Below are positions 1-5,137 of a stretch of 5,803 nt of DNA, piece by piece. The DNA comes from Candidatus Omnitrophota bacterium. GTDB lineage: Bacteria; Omnitrophota; Gorgyraeia; 2-01-FULL-45-10. Under the pieces are notes generated by a model. It did not search any database and was not told the DNA's origin. It worked only from the letters and a program-made list of their open reading frames with translations. Each line of letters opens with the position of its first letter. Position 1 is the stretch's first letter. A program made the translations under genes and the position numbers. The DNA lies in the NCBI GenBank assembly GCA_030691985.1, contig JAUYDB010000257.1, positions 1-5,803 of the forward strand, written 5' to 3'.

Positions 1-128
1 AGGGCTCTGGCAAAGCCGGAATAGATCATCTCCTGAAGCGGCTTTGTAAAATAGATTACCACATTTCTGCATAAAAGCAAATCCGTATGAGGCATCAAAA
101 AAGATTGCCTCACATAGGCTAATATAGG
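1..128 (-). pseudogene. CheR-like chemotaxis methyltransferase, 5'-truncated remnant running off the left edge
   Basis: Translating the minus strand from position 113 leftwards gives a peptide containing DLLLCRNVVIYFTKPLQE (81 down to 30), followed by MIYSGFARA up to the window edge. The pattern D-L-hydrophobic-CRN-V-hydrophobic-IYF is the characteristic motif of CheR-type S-adenosylmethionine-dependent methyltransferases, which methylate glutamates on chemoreceptors or related signalling proteins. The frame is closed by a TAG at 129-131, only about 16 residues before the motif. The roughly 150-200 upstream residues, including the SAM-binding GxGxG-like loop, therefore cannot be encoded here; repeats take their place at 114-186. 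An ATG at 93-95 (minus) exists but would give a protein without a cofactor site. I infer a gene beheaded by repeat insertion or rearrangement, whose 3' part may continue outside the window. A different fold sharing this motif by chance is possible but unlikely. Confidence 0.6.
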
Positions 129-136
129 CTAATATA
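114..136. repeat. 10-bp tandem repeat, 2.3 copies
   Basis: The word ATAGGCTAAT occurs twice in perfect tandem (114-123, 124-133) and begins a third time (ATA at 134-136). It lies exactly where the CheR-like reading frame is lost and supplies the TAG that closes that frame. It may be replication slippage at a junction scar. Confidence 0.75.
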
Positions 137-139
137 AAA

Positions 140-186
140 GGAAATCATGGGACGCAATCACTAGGAAATCGGGGGACACAATCACT
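140..186 (+). repeat. 24-bp direct repeat, two tandem copies of an element end
   Basis: GGAAATCATGGGACGCAAT followed by CACT (140-162) is repeated as GGAAATCGGGGGACACAAT followed by CACT (164-186), with three mismatches and one base between the copies. The second copy is also the left terminal inverted repeat of the unit at 164-429. The first copy therefore looks like the end of an older, diverged insertion of the same family. Confidence 0.75.
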
Positions 187-248
187 CGTGTCCAAATTAG
201 AGTGTGAGTCTCGAGGGAAAACACGTTTCGAGATTCGATCTTTGCCTA

Positions 249-339
249 CCCCTCACCCTTGCCCACTCCCCTAAAGGGGAGAGGGGATTCCCTCATAATT
301 TCCTCTCCCCCGAAGGGGGAGAGGATTAAGGTGAGGGGG
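249..339. repeat. Pair of CT/GA-rich hairpins within a larger inverted repeat
   Basis: Two hairpins lie side by side: CTCCCC-TAAA-GGGGAG at 266-281, and an 11-bp stem at 301-311/315-325 with a GAA loop. They are enclosed by CCCCTCACCCTT (249-260) and a near-complement AAGGTGAGGGGG (328-339), so the block can also fold as one long imperfect stem. CCCTCACCCT...CTCTCCCC-type palindromes are common extragenic repeats in many bacterial genomes. In neither direction is a hairpin followed by a T-run that would make a standard terminator. Confidence 0.7.
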
Positions 340-364
340 AAATTGCGCCAATTTGGACAGCAAT

Positions 365-420
365 GGGACACAATACCTATTTCCTTGAGATTTTGTGCAA
401 GGAAATAGGTATTGTGTCCC
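365..420. repeat. 23-bp perfect palindrome with 10-nt loop just downstream of dnaJ
   Basis: The arms at 365-387 and 398-420 are perfectly complementary over 23 bp, starting GGGACACAAT and ending TTCCTTG on the left arm; the loop is 388-397. The stem begins 11 nt after the dnaJ stop codon on the transcript. It could act as a transcript end or a barrier to 3' exonucleases for the heat-shock mRNA. It lacks the following U-run of an intrinsic terminator (the transcript continues AUUGCUG), so I do not call it a terminator. Its outer arm overlaps the terminal repeat of the 164-429 unit, so it probably belongs to that element. Confidence 0.85.
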
Positions 421-431
421 CCGATTTCCCC

Positions 432-1601
432 CTACACAAACAGTTTCTTCATCTTATCTAAAAATGACTTTGATAAAGGCCCGGAATATCCGCCGGAGGC
501 GCCGGCAAATTCTTTCAAAAGCCTTCTCTGCTCCTGATTAAGATCCGTGGGGACATCTATCTGGACCCTCACTAACTGGTCGCCCCTGCCGCGGTCATGC
601 AGATGGGCAATGCCTTTAGCCTTAAGCCGGAATATCCTGCCGCTTTGAGTGCCGGGAGGTATCTTCATCTTTATCCGCCCCTCGATTGTAGGGACCTCTA
701 TCTCGCCTCCGAAAACGGCCGTCGCGAAATCAATCGGGACCTCGCAGAATATATCGGTGTCATGTCTTTCAAATATATCGTGGGGCCGGACCCGTATGAA
801 GATATACAGGTCTCCGCGGCCGCCTCCGCGCTCGCCTGCCTCCCCTTCCCCGTGTATCCTGAGCCTTGAACCGGAATCTACGCCGGCCGGGATCTTTACC
901 TTTATATTCCTTTTTGTCCGTACCCTGCCTGTGCCGTTACAGCGCTGACATGGCGTATTTATTACGCTTCCTTCGCCGCCGCACCTGTCGCAGGTCCTGA
1001 CGATGTTGAAGAATCCGCTTGAACTGGCTACCTGGCCGCGGCCGCCGCATGCCTGGCATCTCTGGCTCTTTGAACCGGGGCGGGCGCCTGAACCGCCGCA
1101 CTCATCGCATGTCTCATGCCGCGGTATTGATATTGTCTTTTCAGCGCCGAACACCGCTTCATCAAATGTTATCTCGATCTGGTATTCAAGGTCATTGCCG
1201 CGGCGCAGCCCCGAACGCCTGCGGCCGGAGCCGAACGATCCGCCGGATATATTGTCGCCGAGCCCGAATCCCCTGAACAGGTCGCTCAAGTCAAATTCGC
1301 CGAATATATCTTTTATATCATCAAAATGATGGAAGTCCTGCCACGTAAATCCGCCCTGTTTGAAAGCGCCCTCGACGCCGGAATGGCCATACTGGTCATA
1401 ATTCGCCTTCTTCTCGTCGTCTATCAGAACCTCATAAGCCTCGGATATCTCCTTAAATCTTTCTTCGGCTTCCTTCTTCTTCTCGGCAGGCACCCTGTCC
1501 GGATGATACTTGAGGGCTAAATTCCTGTATGCCTTCTTTATCTCATCGGATGAGGCGTTCTTACTAAGTCCCAATGCTTCGTAATAGTCACGTTTTGTCA
1601 T
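432..1601 (-). CDS. dnaJ: Chaperone protein DnaJ (Hsp40, type I)
   Basis: DnaJ is the cytoplasmic co-chaperone that binds unfolded clients, passes them to DnaK and stimulates DnaK ATP hydrolysis. The 389-residue protein is full length with all type I parts in order. The J domain is at 1-72, with HPD at 33-35. A Gly/Phe-rich linker at about 72-135 contains the DIF motif at 98-100. Four zinc-binding CxxCxGxG repeats start at C165, C182, C204 and C218. The two C-terminal beta domains and the dimerisation tail follow, ending KSFLDKMKKLFV. The ATG at 1599-1601 is fixed by the J domain, which begins TKRDYYEALGL. Upstream there is no purine-rich ribosome binding site: a heptamer palindrome ends 2 nt before the ATG. 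dnaJ is the last gene of the operon, 111 nt after dnaK, and a long palindrome lies just after its stop. Identity is certain; how translation starts is not. Confidence 0.98.
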   Translation of the reverse strand: MTKRDYYEALGLSKNASSDEIKKAYRNLALKYHPDRVPAEKKKEAEERFKEISEAYEVLIDDEKKANYDQYGHSGVEGAFKQGGFTWQDFHHFDDIKDIFGEFDLSDLFRGFGLGDNISGGSFGSGRRRSGLRRGNDLEYQIEITFDEAVFGAEKTISIPRHETCDECGGSGARPGSKSQRCQACGGRGQVASSSGFFNIVRTCDRCGGEGSVINTPCQRCNGTGRVRTKRNIKVKIPAGVDSGSRLRIHGEGEAGERGGGRGDLYIFIRVRPHDIFERHDTDIFCEVPIDFATAVFGGEIEVPTIEGRIKMKIPPGTQSGRIFRLKAKGIAHLHDRGRGDQLVRVQIDVPTDLNQEQRRLLKEFAGASGGYSGPLSKSFLDKMKKLFV

Positions 1602-1603
1602 TG

Positions 1604-1710
1604 TTAGCGTATAGCGGCAGTAAATCGACGCTTTTTAGCGTTTAGCGGGTAGCGTTTAGCGTTTAGTTTTTATTTTTCCTATACGCTACACACTATACGC
1701 TATACGCTAA
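1604..1710. repeat. Inverted array of TAGCGTW heptamers filling the dnaK-dnaJ spacer
   Basis: Plus-strand heptamers are TAGCGTA 1605-1611, TAGCGGC 1612-1618, TAGCGTT 1636-1642, TAGCGGG 1643-1649, TAGCGTT 1650-1656 and TAGCGTT 1657-1663. The opposite orientation follows as ATACGCT 1681-1687, ACACACT 1688-1694, ATACGCT 1695-1701 and ATACGCT 1702-1708. The inner arms 1635-1666 and 1679-1710 pair at 26 of 32 positions around a T-rich 12-nt loop. The alternative outer arms 1604-1616 and 1698-1710 are a perfect 13-bp match. Both use the same right arm, so the two folds exclude each other in part. The array spans the whole spacer apart from 2 nt next to each gene. Confidence 0.9.
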
Positions 1711-1712
1711 TA

Positions 1713-3650
1713 TTATTTCTTCCCCTTCTTCCCGTCCTCATCCTCTGCGGTATACTCGGCGTCGATGATCTCTTCGTCTTTCTTTGTGCCCGCGCCCTCT
1801 TTTTGGGCCTCAGGCTCTTCCTGAGGCCTCCCGGGCCCTTCTTCTCCCGGTCCCGCGCCCTGCTGGCCTTTTCCGGATCCGGCAGTCTTTTTGTAAATTT
1901 CCTCGGCAAGCTTGTGCGATGCCTTTGTCAGCTCTTCCATGCCGCGTTTTATGCTGGCTATATTCTTGTCTTTCATCGCCTGTTTTAGCTCGTTCAACCG
2001 TGATTCTATATCGGCGCGATCCCCCTGGCTTACTTTCTCGCCGAACTCCTTAAGAGACTTTTCCGCAGCATACGCCAGTGTATCGGCCTGATTAACGACC
2101 TCGACCTCTTCCCTGCGCTTCTCGTCCTCTGCCGCGAACTTCTCAGACTCCTTTACGAACTTAGCGATATCTTCCTTCGAAAGCTTGGTCGGCGCGGTTA
2201 TCTTAATCGACTGCTCTTTGCCGGTCCCAAGGTCTTTCGCGTTTACGTGGACTATGCCGTTGGCGTCTATATCGAAAGAGACCTCTATTTGAGGGATGCC
2301 TCTCGGCGCCGGAGGTATGCCGATAAGATCGAACCTTCCGAGCTCAACGTTGTCGTTGGCCATCTTGCGTTCGCCCTGGAGCACTCTTATGGTTACCGCT
2401 GTTTGGTTATCGGCGGCCGTTGAAAATATCTGGCTCTTCCGGGTCGGGATAGTGGTATTTCGTTCTATGAGGCGGGTGCACACTCCGCCGAGCGTCTCTA
2501 TGCCGAGCGACAACGGCGTAACGTCGAGAAGGAGCACGTCTTTCGCGTCGCCTTTTATGATGGCTGCCTGGATCGCGGCGCCCAAAGCGACGCATTCCAT
2601 GGGATCCACGCCCCGCTCTATCTTTTTACCGACGTAATCCTCAACAAACTTCTGCGCTATCGGCATTCTCGTCGGCCCTCCTACCAGAATCACCTTGTCT
2701 ACATTCTTAGCCGTTATCTTAGCGTCAGATAAAGCGTTCTCCATCGGGGCGCGGCACCTGTCTATTATGGGAGCGATAAGGTCTTCTAATTTAGACCTGT
2801 TCAGGCTCATGGTAAGGTGTTTTGGGCCGGTCTGATCGGCCGTTATGAACGGGAGGTTTATGTCGGTGGAGAGCGTGCTCGAAAGCTCTACCTTCGCTTT
2901 TTCAGCGGCTTCACGAACCCTCTGCATAGCCATCTTATCATTCTTCAGGTCTATGCCGGTGTCTTTTTTAAATTCTTTCGCTATATAGTCCACAAGCGCG
3001 TTATCCATATCGGTTCCGCCGAGCTGCGTATCGCCGTTCGTGGATATGACTTCGAATGTAGCGGCTTTATGCTCATCGTCCCATCCCATCTCAAGGATAG
3101 TCACGTCGAGGGTGCCGCCGCCAAGATCAAAAACCATTATCTTCTGCTCTTTTCCGGCCTTATCAAGGCCGTACGCCAGACATGCCGCGGTCGGTTCATT
3201 AATTATTCTTAAGACCTTCAGACCCGCTATCGCGCCGGCATCCTTCGTCGCCTGCCTCTGATTGTCATTGAAATACGCCGGACACGTAATAACGGCCTCT
3301 TCGACTGTGTCACCAAGATAGTTTTCCGCGTCCTGTTTTATCTTCTGCAGTATAAAGGCGGAAATCTGCTGAGGGGTATAGTCCTTGCCGTAAACTTTAT
3401 ACTTGAAATCCGTCCCCATCTTCCGTTTTGCCGCGAAGATGGTGCCTTCCGGATTTATCGACGCCTGCCTTTTCGCGGGCTCACCGACAAGTTTCTGTCC
3501 GTCTTTAGTAAAGGCCACAAAAGACGGAAAGGCCTTGCCGCTCGCCACTCCGGCGCCTTCAGCCGAAGGAATTATAACAGGCCGCCCCGCCTCCATATGA
3601 GCGGCAGCCGAATTAGATGTCCCCAAGTCTATCCCTATTACTTTTGCCAT
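1713..3650 (-). CDS. dnaK: Molecular chaperone DnaK (Hsp70)
   Basis: DnaK is the ATP-driven Hsp70 that binds exposed hydrophobic segments of client proteins in the cytoplasm. The 645-residue product has the usual length. The nucleotide-binding domain (1 to about 370) shows the three Hsp70 signatures: IDLGTSNS at 7-14 (Ser12 where many have Thr), DLGGGTLDVTIL at 175-186 and VILVGGPTRMP at 320-330. The linker DVLLLDVTPLSLGIET (371-386) leads to the substrate-binding beta domain (to about 485), the helical lid, and a disordered Gly/Glu/Lys-rich tail. The tail contains EEIIDAEY at 626-633, the equivalent of the common EEVVDAEF-like end, but runs 12 residues further, ending KKGKK. Cysteines at 123 and 157 sit where Val and Ala or Ser are usual. 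The start ATG is preceded by a strong ribosome binding site, AAGGAGGGG at 3657-3665, 6 nt away. It is the third gene of the operon, between grpE and dnaJ. Confidence 0.99.
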   Translation of the reverse strand: MAKVIGIDLGTSNSAAAHMEAGRPVIIPSAEGAGVASGKAFPSFVAFTKDGQKLVGEPAKRQASINPEGTIFAAKRKMGTDFKYKVYGKDYTPQQISAFILQKIKQDAENYLGDTVEEAVITCPAYFNDNQRQATKDAGAIAGLKVLRIINEPTAACLAYGLDKAGKEQKIMVFDLGGGTLDVTILEMGWDDEHKAATFEVISTNGDTQLGGTDMDNALVDYIAKEFKKDTGIDLKNDKMAMQRVREAAEKAKVELSSTLSTDINLPFITADQTGPKHLTMSLNRSKLEDLIAPIIDRCRAPMENALSDAKITAKNVDKVILVGGPTRMPIAQKFVEDYVGKKIERGVDPMECVALGAAIQAAIIKGDAKDVLLLDVTPLSLGIETLGGVCTRLIERNTTIPTRKSQIFSTAADNQTAVTIRVLQGERKMANDNVELGRFDLIGIPPAPRGIPQIEVSFDIDANGIVHVNAKDLGTGKEQSIKITAPTKLSKEDIAKFVKESEKFAAEDEKRREEVEVVNQADTLAYAAEKSLKEFGEKVSQGDRADIESRLNELKQAMKDKNIASIKRGMEELTKASHKLAEEIYKKTAGSGKGQQGAGPGEEGPGRPQEEPEAQKEGAGTKKDEEIIDAEYTAEDEDGKKGKK

Positions 3651-3674
3651 GTTACGCCCCTCCTTTATGATTAG

Positions 3675-3752
3675 TAACCAGAAACCAGAGTACAGAAACC
3701 AGAAAAATCAGATCTTTTTACTGCTTATTATCTGGTTACTGGTTACTGGTTT
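3675..3752. repeat. Inverted array of AACCAG heptamers spanning the grpE end and the grpE-dnaK spacer
   Basis: Left-side words in 7-bp phase are TAACCAG 3675-3681, AAACCAG 3682-3688, AGTACAG 3689-3695 and AAACCAG 3696-3702, then a diverged AAAAATCAG. The inverted side is CTGGTTA 3732-3738, CTGGTTA 3739-3745 and CTGGTTT 3746-3752. The segment 3682-3703 pairs with 3731-3752 at 17 of 22 positions, with a loop of about 27 nt. The right side lies inside grpE: it supplies the stop codon and the last five codons. The left side ends 9 nt before the dnaK ribosome binding site. Confidence 0.85.
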
Positions 3753-4305
3753 CCCCGGCCCGCCGGTCATTCTCGCCGGGGCAGGCTGGTTTCTTTTTAG
3801 AAATCTTCACATACGCCGGTCTGATCAGCTTCCCGTTCAGCGTGTAGCCCGGTTTTAACTCCTCTACGATATATCCATCCTCTTTATCAACCGATTCGAC
3901 TGTCTCGACAGCTTCATGCATATTCGGGTCGAACTTTTTTCCTGCTGTCTTCAGGCGCTCAAGCCCGATATCTTTCAAAAACCCCTGGATCTGAAGCTGT
4001 ATCATGTCCACGCCCTCCTGGACCGCCTTAAAATCCTTTGCTTCCTTTATATGCTTTTCGGCTATCTCCAGATTGTCCAGGATCGGAAGAAAATCTATTA
4101 TAAGGGATTCGTTCGCGTATTTTAAGAAATCTGTCTTTTCCTTTTCCAGCCTTTTTCTGGCGTTCTCAAACTCCGCGTGCGCCCTAACGTACTTATCGTA
4201 AAAGGCATCGCGCTCATCAGCCCTGGCCTTCATCACCTCGTACTCTTTATTCGGAATGGTTACGGTCCCGGCTTCCGCGCCGATCTTATCATTTTTCTCC
4301 GGCAT
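3736..4305 (-). CDS. grpE: Nucleotide exchange factor GrpE
   Basis: GrpE is the cytoplasmic dimer that releases ADP from DnaK and so resets the chaperone cycle. The 189-residue protein shows the usual order: a short polar N-terminus, a long charged helix at about 20-110 for the coiled-coil dimer (RAHAEFENARKRLEKEKTDF region, DFLPILDNLEIA at 71-82), and the C-terminal beta domain with the family signature FDPNMHEAV and GYTLNGKLIRPAYVKIS (126-169). Family members usually end soon after this signature. Here a tail of about 20 residues (KKKPACPGENDRRAGETSNQ) follows, and its last residues are encoded by a heptamer repeat array, so the tail is probably a recent addition. The ATG lies 5 nt after the hrcA stop. 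A GGAG at 4317-4320, inside the end of hrcA, is 11 nt upstream, which suggests translational coupling. Identity is certain. Confidence 0.98.
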   Translation of the reverse strand: MPEKNDKIGAEAGTVTIPNKEYEVMKARADERDAFYDKYVRAHAEFENARKRLEKEKTDFLKYANESLIIDFLPILDNLEIAEKHIKEAKDFKAVQEGVDMIQLQIQGFLKDIGLERLKTAGKKFDPNMHEAVETVESVDKEDGYIVEELKPGYTLNGKLIRPAYVKISKKKPACPGENDRRAGETSNQ

Positions 4306-4310
4306 GACGC

Positions 4311-5048
4311 CTATATCTCCAGCTTTTTAAATATATCTGTAACAGAGTCCGCTAATAATTCCACCATCGGTATGACCTTTTCATAAACCATCCTCTTCGG
4401 GCCTATCACGCCTACCCTTCCGGAGAACGCGCCCTTGATCTTGTATCCGCGGGTCACCACGCTGCAATCATTTAAATAATTAAACCCGCTCTCTTTGCCG
4501 ATATGTATCGCGAGGCGGTCGTCTTTAAAATCATTGCTCAACAAATTCAGAATATCGCTCTTTTCCTCCAGGCACTTTAGAAGCATGTATAATTTTCTGA
4601 TATCCTTGAATTCAGGCTGTTCGACTATGTGGCTTGCGCCATCCAGATAAAGCTTGTCATATCTTGTAAATAAAGCTATGCCTATATAATTCGTAAGGGT
4701 TGATACCAGATGCGATGTCTTCTCGAGAACATCCTCTAAAGACCTCATCGTCTCATTATAATGTTCGCGCACAACCCTGGCCATCTGTTCATTGACGCTT
4801 TTTACGCGCATAAGCGAATCTATATAGAACCTGTACCCCTTGTCTGTCGGGATCCTGCCCGCTGAGGTATGGGGCTGGCTTATGAGGCCCATCTCCTCAA
4901 GATCCGTCATGACGTTCCTTATCGTGGCGCTGGAAAGGCCAAGCTGCCTTGAGACGAACCTTGAGCCGACCGGCTCGGCCGTCTGGACGTAGTGCCGCAC
5001 TATGATCTCGAGCACCTCTCCCTGTCTTTTTTTGAAGTCTCTGAACAT
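4311..5048 (-). CDS. hrcA: Heat-inducible transcription repressor HrcA, short form
   Basis: HrcA is the dimeric repressor that binds CIRCE and loses activity on heat shock; GroEL normally aids its folding. From ATG 5046-5048 the protein has 245 residues. The N-terminal winged helix (about 1-75) is typical, with EPVGSR at 25-30, LSSATIRNVMTDLEEMGLI at 38-56 and HTSAGRIPTDKGYRFYID at 60-77. Then come a helix, LTNYIGIAL (118-126), QPEFKDIRKL (144-153) and the C-terminal VGVIGPKRMVYEKVIPMVELL. Most HrcA proteins have about 340 residues. The stretch between LTNYIGIAL and QPEF, which elsewhere holds about 100-110 residues, has only 17 here, so the middle dimerisation region seems absent while the frame stays open. 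An upstream in-frame ATG at 5088-5090 lies inside CIRCE and close to the predicted transcript start, so 5048 is preferred. It is the first gene of the operon and is autoregulated. Confidence 0.93.
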   Translation of the reverse strand: MFRDFKKRQGEVLEIIVRHYVQTAEPVGSRFVSRQLGLSSATIRNVMTDLEEMGLISQPHTSAGRIPTDKGYRFYIDSLMRVKSVNEQMARVVREHYNETMRSLEDVLEKTSHLVSTLTNYIGIALFTRYDKLYLDGASHIVEQPEFKDIRKLYMLLKCLEEKSDILNLLSNDFKDDRLAIHIGKESGFNYLNDCSVVTRGYKIKGAFSGRVGVIGPKRMVYEKVIPMVELLADSVTDIFKKLEI

Positions 5049-5059
5049 GGCCTCTATCG

Positions 5060-5066
5060 CCCCTTT
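5060..5066 (-). promoter_or_regulatory. Ribosome binding site deciding the hrcA start
   Basis: AAAGGGG on the minus strand ends 11 nt before ATG 5046-5048, and GAGG at 5051-5054 is nearer but very close. The competing ATG at 5088-5090 has no such site and would leave only about a 12-nt leader. The N-terminus from 5048 (MFRDFKKRQGEVLEIIV) matches the usual HrcA beginning. Confidence 0.5.
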
Positions 5067-5073
5067 GACTGTT

Positions 5074-5100
5074 TTAGCACTCCATACCATGGAGTGCTAA
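5074..5100. promoter_or_regulatory. CIRCE operator (HrcA binding site)
   Basis: TTAGCACTC (5074-5082), a 9-bp spacer, and GAGTGCTAA (5092-5100) form the exact consensus CIRCE inverted repeat. It lies between the promoter -10 box and hrcA, at or just after the expected transcript start. HrcA bound here should block transcription of hrcA-grpE-dnaK-dnaJ. No second CIRCE is seen before grpE, dnaK or dnaJ. Confidence 0.98.
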
Positions 5101-5108
5101 TCCGTTTT

Positions 5109-5136
5109 AGTTTAACATACCGCATTTCTTTGTCAA
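5109..5136 (-). promoter_or_regulatory. Sigma-70-type promoter of the hrcA operon
   Basis: On the minus strand TTGACA (5131-5136, -35) is followed after 16 bp by TAAACT (5109-5114, -10). The -35 box starts right after the hflX stop codon (5138-5140). The expected start of transcription, about 5100-5103, falls at the edge of CIRCE, the usual arrangement for HrcA control. Confidence 0.85.
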
Positions 5137-5137
5137 G

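Larger units (their letters stand above)
164..429. mobile_element. 266-bp non-autonomous (MITE-like or REP-like) unit with 19-bp terminal inverted repeats
   Basis: GGAAATCGGGGGACACAAT at 164-182 is a perfect inverted copy of ATTGTGTCCCCCGATTTCC at 411-429. A second, inner inverted pair, TGTCCAAATT at 189-198 and AATTTGGACA at 350-359, has the same orientation, so both ends share a two-block structure. A 23-bp palindrome sits between the blocks on the right side only. The interior (199-349) carries two GC-rich hairpins and a 6-bp inverted pair (TCTCGA 209-214, TCGAGA 228-233), and I find no transposase or other coding sequence. Known families that look like this are MITEs and the palindromic units mobilised by IS200-like REP-associated tyrosine transposases; which of these applies is inference. 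No convincing target duplication is seen. The right end lies 2 nt from the dnaJ stop codon. Confidence 0.55.

Noticed and set aside
88..112. Hairpin TGAGGCA...TGCCTCA with A-rich loop as a terminator
   Set aside because: No T-run follows it in either direction, and it lies within the CheR-like reading frame.
161..434. CTA (161-163 and 432-434) as target site duplication of the 164-429 unit
   Set aside because: Only 3 bp, 2 nt away from the right terminal repeat, and the right copy is the dnaJ stop codon; chance is likely.
597..1520. Plus-strand open frames opposite dnaJ
   Set aside because: They are antisense shadows of a fully conserved dnaJ and show no domain or ribosome binding site of their own.
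1604..1710. CRISPR array
   Set aside because: The repeat unit is 7 bp, without spacers, and is mirrored; nothing fits CRISPR.
1700..3600. Open frames overlapping dnaK in other frames and on the plus strand
   Set aside because: Low-complexity shadows of dnaK; none has a recognisable family pattern.
3753..3781. CCCCGGC/GCCGGGG inverted pair as terminator after grpE
   Set aside because: It lies within grpE codons, has no U-run, and dnaK must be transcribed beyond it.
5048..5090. Longer hrcA start at ATG 5088-5090
   Set aside because: It lies inside CIRCE at the expected transcript start, lacks a ribosome binding site, and adds residues not typical of HrcA.
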